Below, piece by piece: positions 1 through 5,782 of a stretch of 6,866 bases of DNA (the first letter of the stretch is position 1; every line of letters begins with the position of its first letter). The DNA lies in NCBI GenBank assembly GCA_905215855.1, contig CAJMRT010000069.1:1-6866 (forward strand), in the 5' to 3' direction. A program made the position numbers and the translations under genes. This stretch comes from an uncultured bacterium. Lineage in GTDB: Bacteria; Bacillota; Clostridia; Oscillospirales; Acutalibacteraceae. The notes beneath the pieces were generated by a model. It ran no database searches. It was not told the DNA's origin and saw nothing but the letters and a program-made list of their open reading frames with translations.

Positions 1-9
1 TTTTTTCAT
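1..9 (-). CDS. Start of a further gene, three codons only (partial)
   Basis: Only M-K-K can be read before the window ends. The case for a real start is a GGTGAT followed by AAA and then ATG, which matches the 3' part of the extended Shine-Dalgarno sequence GGAGGTGAT at the right distance. It begins 34 bases after the stop of the GNAT gene, with no terminator hairpin in between, so the two would be co-transcribed. M-K-K is a common opening of signal peptides and lipoproteins, but three residues cannot support a function. Confidence 0.35.
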
Positions 10-43
10 TTTATCACCACACCCGAAAATTTATATATTTCTT

Positions 44-520
44 TTAGAGAATTGTTTCCATACCAATTTTCTGAACTTTCAAACCGATATGCTCGTAAAA
101 TTTCATTGCACTGTCGTTGCCTGCCCACACATTGAGGGTAACATTATAGCAACCGCTGTTCTTTGCAAAATCAATTACATAATTATAAAGCTTTGTGCCG
201 ATATGCGTTCCCCTTGAATCCTCGTCAACACACAAATCATCAATATACAGGGTTTTTATATTTGTGACCGACTTGCTTTCAAGATTCTGCTTAAAAATAC
301 AAAAAGCATATCCTTTTACTTTTCCGTTATGTTCTGCAACAAAAATCGGCTTTTGCTCATCAACAATTATTCGTTCAAGCTCTTCATCTGTGTATTTCTT
401 CTCACCCGGTGTAAAAAGGTCGGGTCGAATGTCGCTGTGAACCTTGTGAACCTCAAAAAGAAGTTTGTCAATTTGCGGTATATCCATTATTTTTGCTCTT
501 CTTATTGTTACTTCACACAT
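44..520 (-). CDS. GNAT-family N-acetyltransferase
   Basis: A 158-residue soluble protein with the GCN5-related N-acetyltransferase fold, which moves an acetyl group from acetyl-CoA to an amine; the acceptor cannot be told from sequence. Visible marks are the N-terminal strand-helix opening (VTIRRAKIMDIPQIDKL, residues 4-20), the core strand IDDLCVDED (93-101), the acetyl-CoA pyrophosphate loop R103-G-x-x-I-G108, and a C-terminal motif B (LNVWAGNDSAMKFYEHIGL, 129-147) with the usual N135 and Y142. The length is normal for a single-domain GNAT. The frame extends to a TTG at 535, but GGAAG lies 8 bases before the ATG at 520 and sits inside that extension, so the ATG is preferred. It has its own promoter and probably heads a transcript running off the left edge. 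RimI-like protein acetylation or small-molecule detoxification are both possible. Confidence 0.85.
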   Translation of the reverse strand: MCEVTIRRAKIMDIPQIDKLLFEVHKVHSDIRPDLFTPGEKKYTDEELERIIVDEQKPIFVAEHNGKVKGYAFCIFKQNLESKSVTNIKTLYIDDLCVDEDSRGTHIGTKLYNYVIDFAKNSGCYNVTLNVWAGNDSAMKFYEHIGLKVQKIGMETIL

Positions 521-587
521 AATTTCATCTTCCAATCATATAAAAAATACCTTGTGCAATTTCGTTTTGCCGAAACTATCAACATTT

Positions 588-616
588 ATTTTACCACATT
601 AAAAAATTAATGTAAA
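588..616 (-). promoter_or_regulatory. Sigma-A promoter of the GNAT gene
   Basis: On the minus strand, TTTACA (-35, 611-616) is separated by 17 bases from TAAAAT (-10, 588-593). A TGG directly before the -10 makes it an extended -10 promoter. Transcription would start near 581, giving a leader of about 60 nt. That leader contains a small stem TTTCG/CGAAA (560-575) with a 6-nt loop, of unknown significance. The promoter lies just downstream of the fucO terminator, so the GNAT gene is an independent unit. Confidence 0.65.
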
Positions 617-659
617 CAAAGCAAAAAGGCTTGCGACCAAAATTGACCGCAAACCTTTT
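617..659 (-). terminator. Rho-independent terminator of the fucO-like gene
   Basis: Read on the minus strand, AAAAGG-T-TTGCG (648-659) pairs with CGCAA-G-CCTTTT (624-635). This gives an 11-pair stem with one internal mismatch and a 12-nt loop, and T-rich sequence follows. It sits about 40 bases after the stop codon of the alcohol dehydrogenase gene and just before the GNAT promoter, where a transcript end is expected. Confidence 0.65.
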
Positions 660-700
660 AGGTAGGAATATAAGAACAATAAAGAATAAATCGAATTAAA

Positions 701-1846
701 TTATAATAGGCTCTTGTAGAGTTCTGCAATTTCTTCAACGCTGGTATCTCTCGGGTTACCGGGACGGCAAGCGTCATCATATGCAGACTGTGAAAGGAAC
801 GGAATATCCTCAGGCTTTACAATCTCTTTGAGGTCAGCAGGAATACCGACATCCTTTGAGAGCTGTTTTACCGCATCAATTGCAGCCTTGCGATACTCTT
901 CAACGCTCATATTTTCTGTACCCTCAACACCCATTGCAGCGGCAATGTATTTATACTTATCGCCTGTTGCAGGTGCATTGTATTCCATAACTGTCGGGAG
1001 AATAATTGCGTTTGCAACACCGTGAGGTGTATCATAAAGTGCACCGAGCGGATGAGCCATTGAGTGAACAATGCCAAGACCAACATTCGAGAAACCCATA
1101 CCTGCAACATACTGACCGAGAGCCATACCCTCTCTGCCCTCGGGAGTATTCTCAACAGCACCACGAAGTGACTTTGAGATAATTTCAATAGCTTTGAGGT
1201 GGAACATATCGGAAAGCTCCCATGCGCCCTTTGTGATATAACCCTCAATAGCGTGAGTAAGTGCGTCCATACCTGTTGCGGCAGTAAGCCCCTTTGGCAT
1301 TGTTGACATCATATCAGGGTCAACAACTGCGACTACCGGAATATCGTGAACATCAACGCAAACCATCTTTCTGTTCTTTTCAACATCTGTAATTACATAG
1401 TTGATTGTTACCTCTGCGGCAGTACCTGCCGTTGTGGGAACTGCGATAATCGGCACAGCCTTGTTCTTTGTGGGAGCAACTCCCTCAAGTGAACGAACAT
1501 CGGCAAATTCGGGGTTGTTGATGATAATGCCGACAGCCTTTGCTGTATCCATTGAAGAACCGCCGCCGATTGCAACGATACAATCAGCACCGCTTTCCTT
1601 AAACACCTCAACACCGTGCTGAACATTTTCAATTGTCGGGTTCGGCTTGATATCCGAGTAAAGTGTATATTCAATGCCTGCATTTTCAAGCACATCAGTA
1701 ACTTTTTTGGTAACTCCGAATTTTACAAGGTCAGGGTCTGAAGCAACAAGAACCTTTTTAAAACCTCTGCCGTTTATTTCATCAGGAATGGAGTTAATAG
1801 CTCCTGCTCCGTGATATGATGTTTCATTAAGTACAAATCTGTTCAT
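701..1846 (-). CDS. fucO: Iron-dependent alcohol dehydrogenase, lactaldehyde reductase (FucO) type
   Basis: A 381-residue cytosolic group III alcohol dehydrogenase that should reduce L-lactaldehyde to (S)-1,2-propanediol with NADH, the step that balances redox in anaerobic fucose or rhamnose breakdown. The nucleotide-binding turn GGGS is at 94-97 and D100 follows. The metal ligands fall at D194, H198, H261 and H275, in ATGMDALTHAIEGY and VHSMAHPLG..TPHG. By recall, the E. coli FucO ligands are two residues later, at 196, 200, 263 and 277. Blocks such as ADVRSLEG, TTAGTAAEVTINYVITD and ALGQYVAGMGFSNVGLG also match FucO closely. The frame runs back to 1927, but the promoter lies at 1892-1920 and AAAGGA sits 8 bases before the ATG at 1846, so that start is chosen. 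No fucose, rhamnose or microcompartment gene is beside it, so other short-chain aldehydes or diols remain possible. Confidence 0.9.
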   Translation of the reverse strand: MNRFVLNETSYHGAGAINSIPDEINGRGFKKVLVASDPDLVKFGVTKKVTDVLENAGIEYTLYSDIKPNPTIENVQHGVEVFKESGADCIVAIGGGSSMDTAKAVGIIINNPEFADVRSLEGVAPTKNKAVPIIAVPTTAGTAAEVTINYVITDVEKNRKMVCVDVHDIPVVAVVDPDMMSTMPKGLTAATGMDALTHAIEGYITKGAWELSDMFHLKAIEIISKSLRGAVENTPEGREGMALGQYVAGMGFSNVGLGIVHSMAHPLGALYDTPHGVANAIILPTVMEYNAPATGDKYKYIAAAMGVEGTENMSVEEYRKAAIDAVKQLSKDVGIPADLKEIVKPEDIPFLSQSAYDDACRPGNPRDTSVEEIAELYKSLL

Positions 1847-1891
1847 TATAACCATCCTTTGCAAAAATATCAGAATAAATCTGCTGGTTAT

Positions 1892-1920
1892 ATTGTACAC
1901 CCGTATAGCTAAAATTTCAA
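1892..1920 (-). promoter_or_regulatory. Sigma-A promoter of the fucO-like gene
   Basis: On the minus strand, TTGAAA (1915-1920) is spaced by exactly 17 bases from TACAAT (1892-1897). The start of transcription is expected near 1885, about 40 nt before the ATG at 1846. Its position excludes the longer in-frame start at 1927. Confidence 0.75.
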
Positions 1921-1929
1921 GAATCATTT

Positions 1930-1955
1930 TGACATTTTTGTGTCTTTTGCTGTCA
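1930..1955. promoter_or_regulatory. Possible regulator site: three phased TGTC/GACA boxes between divergent promoters
   Basis: TGACA (1930-1934), TGTC (1941-1944) and TGTCA (1951-1955) occur at close to one helical turn from each other, with T-rich spacers. The outer two form an inverted repeat and the inner two a 10-bp direct repeat. The block starts about 10 bp upstream of the fucO -35 and ends about 15 bp upstream of the -35 of the plus-strand gene, a usual place for an activator or shared operator. No regulator gene is in the window, and chance in AT-rich DNA is a real alternative. Confidence 0.25.
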
Positions 1956-1969
1956 TTTGCATTAAAAAC

Positions 1970-1997
1970 TTGTACTTTGCAAAAAAAATGTTATAAT
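1970..1997 (+). promoter_or_regulatory. Sigma-A promoter of the YwlG-family gene
   Basis: A perfect TATAAT (1992-1997) is preceded by TGT, giving an extended -10. A weak -35, TTGTAC (1970-1975), lies 16 bases upstream. The start of transcription would be near 2004, about 35 nt before the ATG at 2039. It points away from the fucO promoter. Confidence 0.7.
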
Positions 1998-2038
1998 AGA
2001 ATTAAGTAAAATTTAACACAATCAAGGAGTTGACATAT

Positions 2039-2581
2039 ATGTATGAAGAAATTTATGCTCAAGCAAAACAGGCTTGTAATGAACTTTGCGATGTTGCAAA
2101 GCTTAAAGAGGGCAGTATTGTTATAATCGGCTGTTCTTCAAGCGAAGTTGCAGGCGGCACTATCGGTCACAATTCAAGCCTTGAAACCGCACAGGCTGTT
2201 TTCAAGGGTATATATGAAGTGCTTTGCGAAAGAAAAATTTATCTTGCCGCACAGTGCTGTGAACACCTCAACCGTGCAATTATCGTTGAGCGTGAGGCTG
2301 TTCCGAATGCTGAAATAGTGAATGTTGTTCCTCAGCCAAAGGCAGGCGGTTCGTTTGCCACAACGGCATATAAAACATTTAAAGACCCTGTTGCACTTGA
2401 AGAAATTAAGGCTGATGCAGGTCTTGATATTGGTGGAACACTTATCGGTATGCACCTCAAAAGAGTTGCCGTTCCTGTAAGGCTCAGTATTGACCATATC
2501 GGACAGGCTATTTTGCTTGCCGCAAGAACCCGTCCTAAATTCATCGGCGGTTGCCGTGCCGTTTACGACGATAGCTTTTAA
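2039..2581 (+). CDS. ywlG: Conserved YwlG-like protein of unknown function (DUF436/UPF0340, TIGR01440 type)
   Basis: A 180-residue soluble protein, the usual length of the family. Its role is not known. The recognisable blocks in order are IIGCSSSEVAGGTIG (29-43), AAQCCEHLNRAIIVE (70-84), VPQPKAGGSFATTAY (97-111), ADAGLDIGGTLIGMHLKRVAVPVR (125-148) and ARTRPKFIGGCRAVY (162-176). Conserved-looking cysteines (C32, C73, C74, C172), H76 and glycine-rich turns suggest a ligand or active site, but this is inference. There is no signal peptide or membrane segment. An in-frame TTG exists at 2030, but AAGGAG (2024-2029) abuts it and lies 9 bases from the ATG at 2039, so the ATG is the start. The gene is a single-gene unit with its own promoter and terminator. 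In some Bacilli the homologue lies near glyA, but nothing here repeats that context. The family assignment is firm; the function is open. Confidence 0.88.
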   Translation: MYEEIYAQAKQACNELCDVAKLKEGSIVIIGCSSSEVAGGTIGHNSSLETAQAVFKGIYEVLCERKIYLAAQCCEHLNRAIIVEREAVPNAEIVNVVPQPKAGGSFATTAYKTFKDPVALEEIKADAGLDIGGTLIGMHLKRVAVPVRLSIDHIGQAILLAARTRPKFIGGCRAVYDDSF

Positions 2582-2595
2582 TTTTATTTAAATTG

Positions 2596-2632
2596 ACAGG
2601 TGGCAGTTTTCGGACTGTCGCCTGTTTTTTTA
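2596..2632 (+). terminator. Strong rho-independent terminator after the YwlG-family gene
   Basis: ACAGGTGGCAGT (2596-2607) pairs with ACTGTCGCCTGT (2614-2625) over all 12 positions, two of them G-U, around a 6-nt loop TTTCGG. A run of six or more T follows from 2626. It begins about 15 bases after the stop codon. Confidence 0.92.
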
Positions 2633-2704
2633 TTACTGCTTATTAAAATTTCAACATATTACCTTGCGTTCCACAAATTTGCGACATACAATCTCAAAGA
2701 AAAG

Positions 2705-2733
2705 TTTGCATTTTTCACTAACTGTGGTATAAT
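2705..2733 (+). promoter_or_regulatory. Sigma-A promoter of the glycosyltransferase/glycerophosphotransferase gene
   Basis: TTTGCA (2705-2710), a 17-base spacer, and a perfect TATAAT (2728-2733) preceded by TGG (extended -10). Transcription should start near 2740. That makes an upstream in-frame ATG at 2737 unusable and supports the ATG at 2764. Confidence 0.78.
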
Positions 2734-2763
2734 TTAATGAGATTATTTTTTTCTGGAGGTACT

Positions 2764-5478
2764 ATGAGCGGTATAATTGTTTCTGTTATTGTCCCCTTTC
2801 TTGAAAGCAATAACAAGTTAATAGATACTCTATCTTCAATTTCCGAACAAAAGAATATCAGTCAGGAAAACATTGAAGTGCTTATTGTTGACGCTACCGA
2901 AAATTCTGCAAGCAAAAGTGCAATTGCAAATATGCCGATGTGCAAGATAATTCATGCAAAGTCGGTTGAAAGCTTTGCCGACGCCTGCAACCTTGCCGCA
3001 TCAAAAGCAGTCGGCAAGTATATTACTGTGTGCAATTGCGGTGACACATTCAGCGATAATTATTTTGAAAGTTGTGTAAAAGTATTTGACATAAAAGCAA
3101 AGATTCCTTTTATTGCAGGTCACAGATTTTGCGTGAATCCTGTTTTCAGGGAAAAGAAGGAATTCAGGCTCAACAAAGGTCAGCTTGAAACAAGTGTGGT
3201 AAACATTTGTGATGACCCAAGCCTCATCAATCTTGAGCTTACAGGTACATTTTACAGAACCGAAATTTTCAAATCATACAAGATGAACAACAAGCTCAAA
3301 TACGAATGTGCAGATGATTTTGCACTCAGAATTCAGCTTGACTATCACGAGTATGTATATATTGATGAGATTGAGTTTGACTACTTTATGCCTGTCAGCG
3401 ATGACTTTATGTACTATGTTCCCACAAACTACAAGGATTGGTACACAGACTCGCTTAACAACTTTTTGAAGCCTCTCATCAATGACAGCAAGGACAAGGA
3501 CGGCAAGATTCCTACATTTATCCAGTTCTATATTGTTTTCAATATTACAACAAAGTTCCTTGCAAATATGAACAACCGTAATAAGCGTAATATGAACGAT
3601 GATGAGCTTGCGGTTTTCTTTGAAACAGCAAGAGAATGTTTTGGGTTTGCAAATGACGGTTTTGTTCTTAACAAAGACAAATACAGTTCACTCGGCTACA
3701 GTGAAGAAGCCGCCGAGATGTTCTATATGATAAAACACAACTGTGTTTTCAAGGATATGCCTTTTGAATATTCCGAGGGCAAAAAAGAAGTTTATCTCAA
3801 CTGCAACAATATTTATGTTTCAAAGCTTACAGACCAGAGAGTCGGTATGCATGTTATGGACTACCGTGACGGCAAACTTGTTATTGACGGCTCGTTCAGA
3901 CAGGTTTTTGACCTTGGTGATTTTGAACTTTATGTTCAGTTTGGCGATAAAAGACAGGTTCTTACAAACACAGACCGCTATTCTTTGACAAAATATTTCG
4001 GCATCAGTGCATACAAAAAGTTCACTTTCCACCTTGAACTTGAACTTGACCCCGAAAAGCCACAGCAGACAGTTGCGTTCTTTGCAAGATACAAGGATTC
4101 AACCATTCCGCTCAAGCTTTCATTCCTGCACCACTGGTCAAAGTTTACAATCAAGCCGAAAAACTCTTATTGGAGATTCAACAAGTATGTTGCCTATATT
4201 GACAACTCAAGCACAATTGTAATCCGCCATGCTTCTGCTATGGATACATTTAAGAGAGAACTCAAGTTTCTCCCCTATGTATTTATGGAAAGCAAACGCA
4301 GTTTCATTACAAGAATTCAGTATTGGCTGACAAGACCTTTCTTCAAAAACAAGAAGATTTGGCTTATGTACGATAAGCTGTACAAGGGCGGCGACAGCTG
4401 TGAGTATCTTTACAGATATTGTGCAGACAAAAAGGACGGCATTTCAAGATACTACATTATTGACAAGAACACTTCCGACTACAAGCGACTTAAAGCTGAC
4501 GGACTTAAACCTGTTAAGAACCGTTCTTTCAAGCACAAAATGCTGTTTTTGAATACCGATATTGCACTCATCACAAACTCAAATGTATTCCCGTTCAACG
4601 GCTACAGTATGGACCGTTCAAGATTTATCAGAGGTCTGTGCAACTTCCCATCAATGTGCTTACAGCACGGCCTTTCGGTTCAGAAGTGTGCAATGGCTCA
4701 GCAGAGAATTGTTGATAACACACAGATGTACTTCCTCGCTTCAAAGTATGAGTACAAGAACCTGAGCAACCATGTTTACAACTATCAGGATTTTGACATT
4801 CTCAAAATGACAGGTATCGGCAGATATGACGGACTTATCAATCACGATAAAAAGCAGATTCTCCTCTCACCGACATGGCGTATGTACAACGCAATGCCTG
4901 TTACAACAAGTGAGGGTGAACAGAGAGCTTACAATCCTGAATTTAAGCACACAACATACTATAAAATCTACAATGACCTTATCAACAATAAAAAGTTGAT
5001 TGACACTGCTAAGCGTACAGGCTACAAGATTAAGTATGTTCTTCATCCGATTTTAAGTTCACAGGTTAATGACTTTATCCCCGACCCATATGTTGAGGTT
5101 GTTTCATCGGTTGGTGATTTCAACTACGAAACAGCTTTTCAGGAGTCAAGCCTTATGGTAACAGACTATTCGGGTGTTCAGTTTGACTTTGCTTATATGA
5201 AAAAGCCTCTTGTATATTTCCATCCGTCACAGCTTCCGGCACATTATGATGACGGAGGATTTTTCTACGATACAATGGGATTCGGTGAAATCTGTACCGA
5301 AAGTGATCAGCTTGTTGACTTGCTCTGCGAGTATATGGAAAACGGCTGTAAGATGAAGCCTAAGTATGTTGAAAGAGTTGAAGATTTCTATCAGTTTGAC
5401 GATCATAACAACTGCGAGAGAATTTACAACGAAATCATCAAGTATCAACAGCAGGTTAATAAAGACAAATTAAAATAA
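2764..5478 (+). CDS. Bifunctional GT2 glycosyltransferase / CDP-glycerol glycerophosphotransferase (TagF-like)
   Basis: A 904-residue protein for a surface polymer, without signal peptide or clear membrane segment, so probably acting at the inner face of the membrane. Residues 1-210 form a family 2 glycosyltransferase: SVIVPF (7-12), D43 in IVDAT, a reduced metal motif around G93-D94, and ECADD (181-185) near the catalytic-base region. Residues about 215-335 look helical. Residues about 340-505 are beta-rich and not recognised. Residues about 530-890 form a Glyphos_transf domain, which transfers glycerol-phosphate from CDP-glycerol: LQHG with H635, SPTWR (702-706), H761-P762, TDYSGVQFDF (800-809) and DGGFFYD (830-836). 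These motifs are typical of TagF/TarF-like teichoic acid enzymes. GGAGG (2755-2759) lies only 4 bases from the ATG, slightly tight. The gene is bounded by its own promoter and terminator, and the next gene is a membrane acyltransferase. Whether it primes or polymerises, and which sugar it adds, cannot be read from sequence. Confidence 0.9.
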   Translation: MSGIIVSVIVPFLESNNKLIDTLSSISEQKNISQENIEVLIVDATENSASKSAIANMPMCKIIHAKSVESFADACNLAASKAVGKYITVCNCGDTFSDNYFESCVKVFDIKAKIPFIAGHRFCVNPVFREKKEFRLNKGQLETSVVNICDDPSLINLELTGTFYRTEIFKSYKMNNKLKYECADDFALRIQLDYHEYVYIDEIEFDYFMPVSDDFMYYVPTNYKDWYTDSLNNFLKPLINDSKDKDGKIPTFIQFYIVFNITTKFLANMNNRNKRNMNDDELAVFFETARECFGFANDGFVLNKDKYSSLGYSEEAAEMFYMIKHNCVFKDMPFEYSEGKKEVYLNCNNIYVSKLTDQRVGMHVMDYRDGKLVIDGSFRQVFDLGDFELYVQFGDKRQVLTNTDRYSLTKYFGISAYKKFTFHLELELDPEKPQQTVAFFARYKDSTIPLKLSFLHHWSKFTIKPKNSYWRFNKYVAYIDNSSTIVIRHASAMDTFKRELKFLPYVFMESKRSFITRIQYWLTRPFFKNKKIWLMYDKLYKGGDSCEYLYRYCADKKDGISRYYIIDKNTSDYKRLKADGLKPVKNRSFKHKMLFLNTDIALITNSNVFPFNGYSMDRSRFIRGLCNFPSMCLQHGLSVQKCAMAQQRIVDNTQMYFLASKYEYKNLSNHVYNYQDFDILKMTGIGRYDGLINHDKKQILLSPTWRMYNAMPVTTSEGEQRAYNPEFKHTTYYKIYNDLINNKKLIDTAKRTGYKIKYVLHPILSSQVNDFIPDPYVEVVSSVGDFNYETAFQESSLMVTDYSGVQFDFAYMKKPLVYFHPSQLPAHYDDGGFFYDTMGFGEICTESDQLVDLLCEYMENGCKMKPKYVERVEDFYQFDDHNNCERIYNEIIKYQQQVNKDKLK

Positions 5479-5483
5479 TATTC

Positions 5484-5519
5484 AGCGGTCAGCTTTTTGA
5501 GTTGACCGCTTTGTTTTGC
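5484..5519 (+). terminator. Rho-independent terminator after the TagF-like gene
   Basis: AGCGGTCAGCT (5484-5494) pairs with AGTTGACCGCT (5500-5510), 11 pairs with one G-U, around a TTTTG loop. TTGTTTTG follows. It starts 5 bases after the stop codon, so read-through into the acyltransferase gene should be low. Confidence 0.9.
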
Positions 5520-5554
5520 TCTTATTTATAAAGTTTAATATACTTTTATCACCT

Positions 5555-5572
5555 TTTGTACATATGTACAAA
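5555..5572. promoter_or_regulatory. Perfect 18-bp palindrome, possible BlaI/MecI/CopY-type operator
   Basis: TTTGTACAT and ATGTACAAA form an uninterrupted, perfect inverted repeat centred between 5563 and 5564. The inner ten bases, TACATATGTA, fit the TACANNTGTA box known for CopY and the core of BlaI/MecI operators. It is about 60 bp upstream of the -35 of the acyltransferase promoter. A weaker candidate promoter, TTGTAC (5556-5561) then TATATA (5578-5583) with a 16-base spacer, would have its -35 inside the palindrome. No regulator gene is visible, so the family link is inference. Confidence 0.45.
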
Positions 5573-5631
5573 TTTTGTATATATTGTTTAAAAATCAATT
5601 GTTTTTCTCTTGAAATACTACACCGCATAAA

Positions 5632-5660
5632 TTGTTATAACAGTCAAATTATGGTATAAT
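5632..5660 (+). promoter_or_regulatory. Sigma-A promoter of the acyltransferase gene
   Basis: TTGTTA (5632-5637), a 17-base spacer, and a perfect TATAAT (5655-5660) preceded by TGG (extended -10). Transcription should start near 5667, giving an unusually long leader of about 115 nt before the ATG at 5783. Confidence 0.78.
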
Positions 5661-5666
5661 TGATAT

Positions 5667-5782
5667 TTGTAGCAATGTTGCAAATTTTACGAAAATTGTT
5701 AAGAAAACAAAGTTCCTGTCAGAAATTGGCAGGCACAACTGTCCCGTATGTTTCGGGATTTCCTTTTACGGAGGTTTAAAAA
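5667..5782 (+). promoter_or_regulatory. Structured 5' leader of the acyltransferase mRNA, two hairpins
   Basis: Hairpin 1 is CCTGTCA (5715-5721) with TGGCAGG (5727-5733), 7 pairs including one G-U, around a 5-nt loop GAAAT. Hairpin 2 is GTCCCG (5741-5746) with CGGGAT (5754-5759), 5 Watson-Crick pairs plus a closing G-U, and a 7-nt loop. It is followed by TTTCCTTTT, a broken U-run, and then by the ribosome site GGAGG (5770-5774), 8 bases before the ATG. The layout could allow attenuation or translation control. It matches no riboswitch class that I recognise. Confidence 0.4.

Noticed and set aside
195..610. Plus-strand open frames opposite the GNAT gene
   Set aside because: The minus-strand GNAT frame has clear acetyl-CoA-binding motifs, its own promoter and a ribosome site; the opposite frames have none of these.
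907..1695. Open frames of about 95-113 codons on the minus strand in another frame inside the fucO-like gene
   Set aside because: The fucO frame is intact from start to stop with all family motifs. The alternative frames have no family-like motifs and no ribosome site, so they are not evidence of a frameshift or nested gene.
1929..1934. Perfect TTGACA on the plus strand as a -35 for the YwlG gene
   Set aside because: No -10-like sequence lies 16-18 bases downstream (GTCATT at 1952-1957). The TATAAT at 1992 is too far away and pairs better with TTGTAC at 1970.
2174..2544. Two antisense open frames across the YwlG-family gene
   Set aside because: They lie wholly within a well-supported gene, have no upstream ribosome site, and their composition is what the opposite strand of the coding gene would give.
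2641..2700. Short direct repeat TTGCG before the TagF-like gene promoter
   Set aside because: Two 5-base copies are expected by chance in such a stretch, and they have no relation to the promoter geometry.
3743..4765. Several short open frames (67-81 codons) in other frames within the TagF-like gene
   Set aside because: They are shadows of the long frame; no motif, ribosome site or promoter supports them.
5479..5782. CRISPR repeats, small-RNA gene or known riboswitch in the largest gene-free stretch
   Set aside because: There are no regularly spaced repeats and no recognisable riboswitch consensus. Terminator, palindrome, promoter and leader hairpins account for most of the structure, and 5586-5631 shows nothing I can name.
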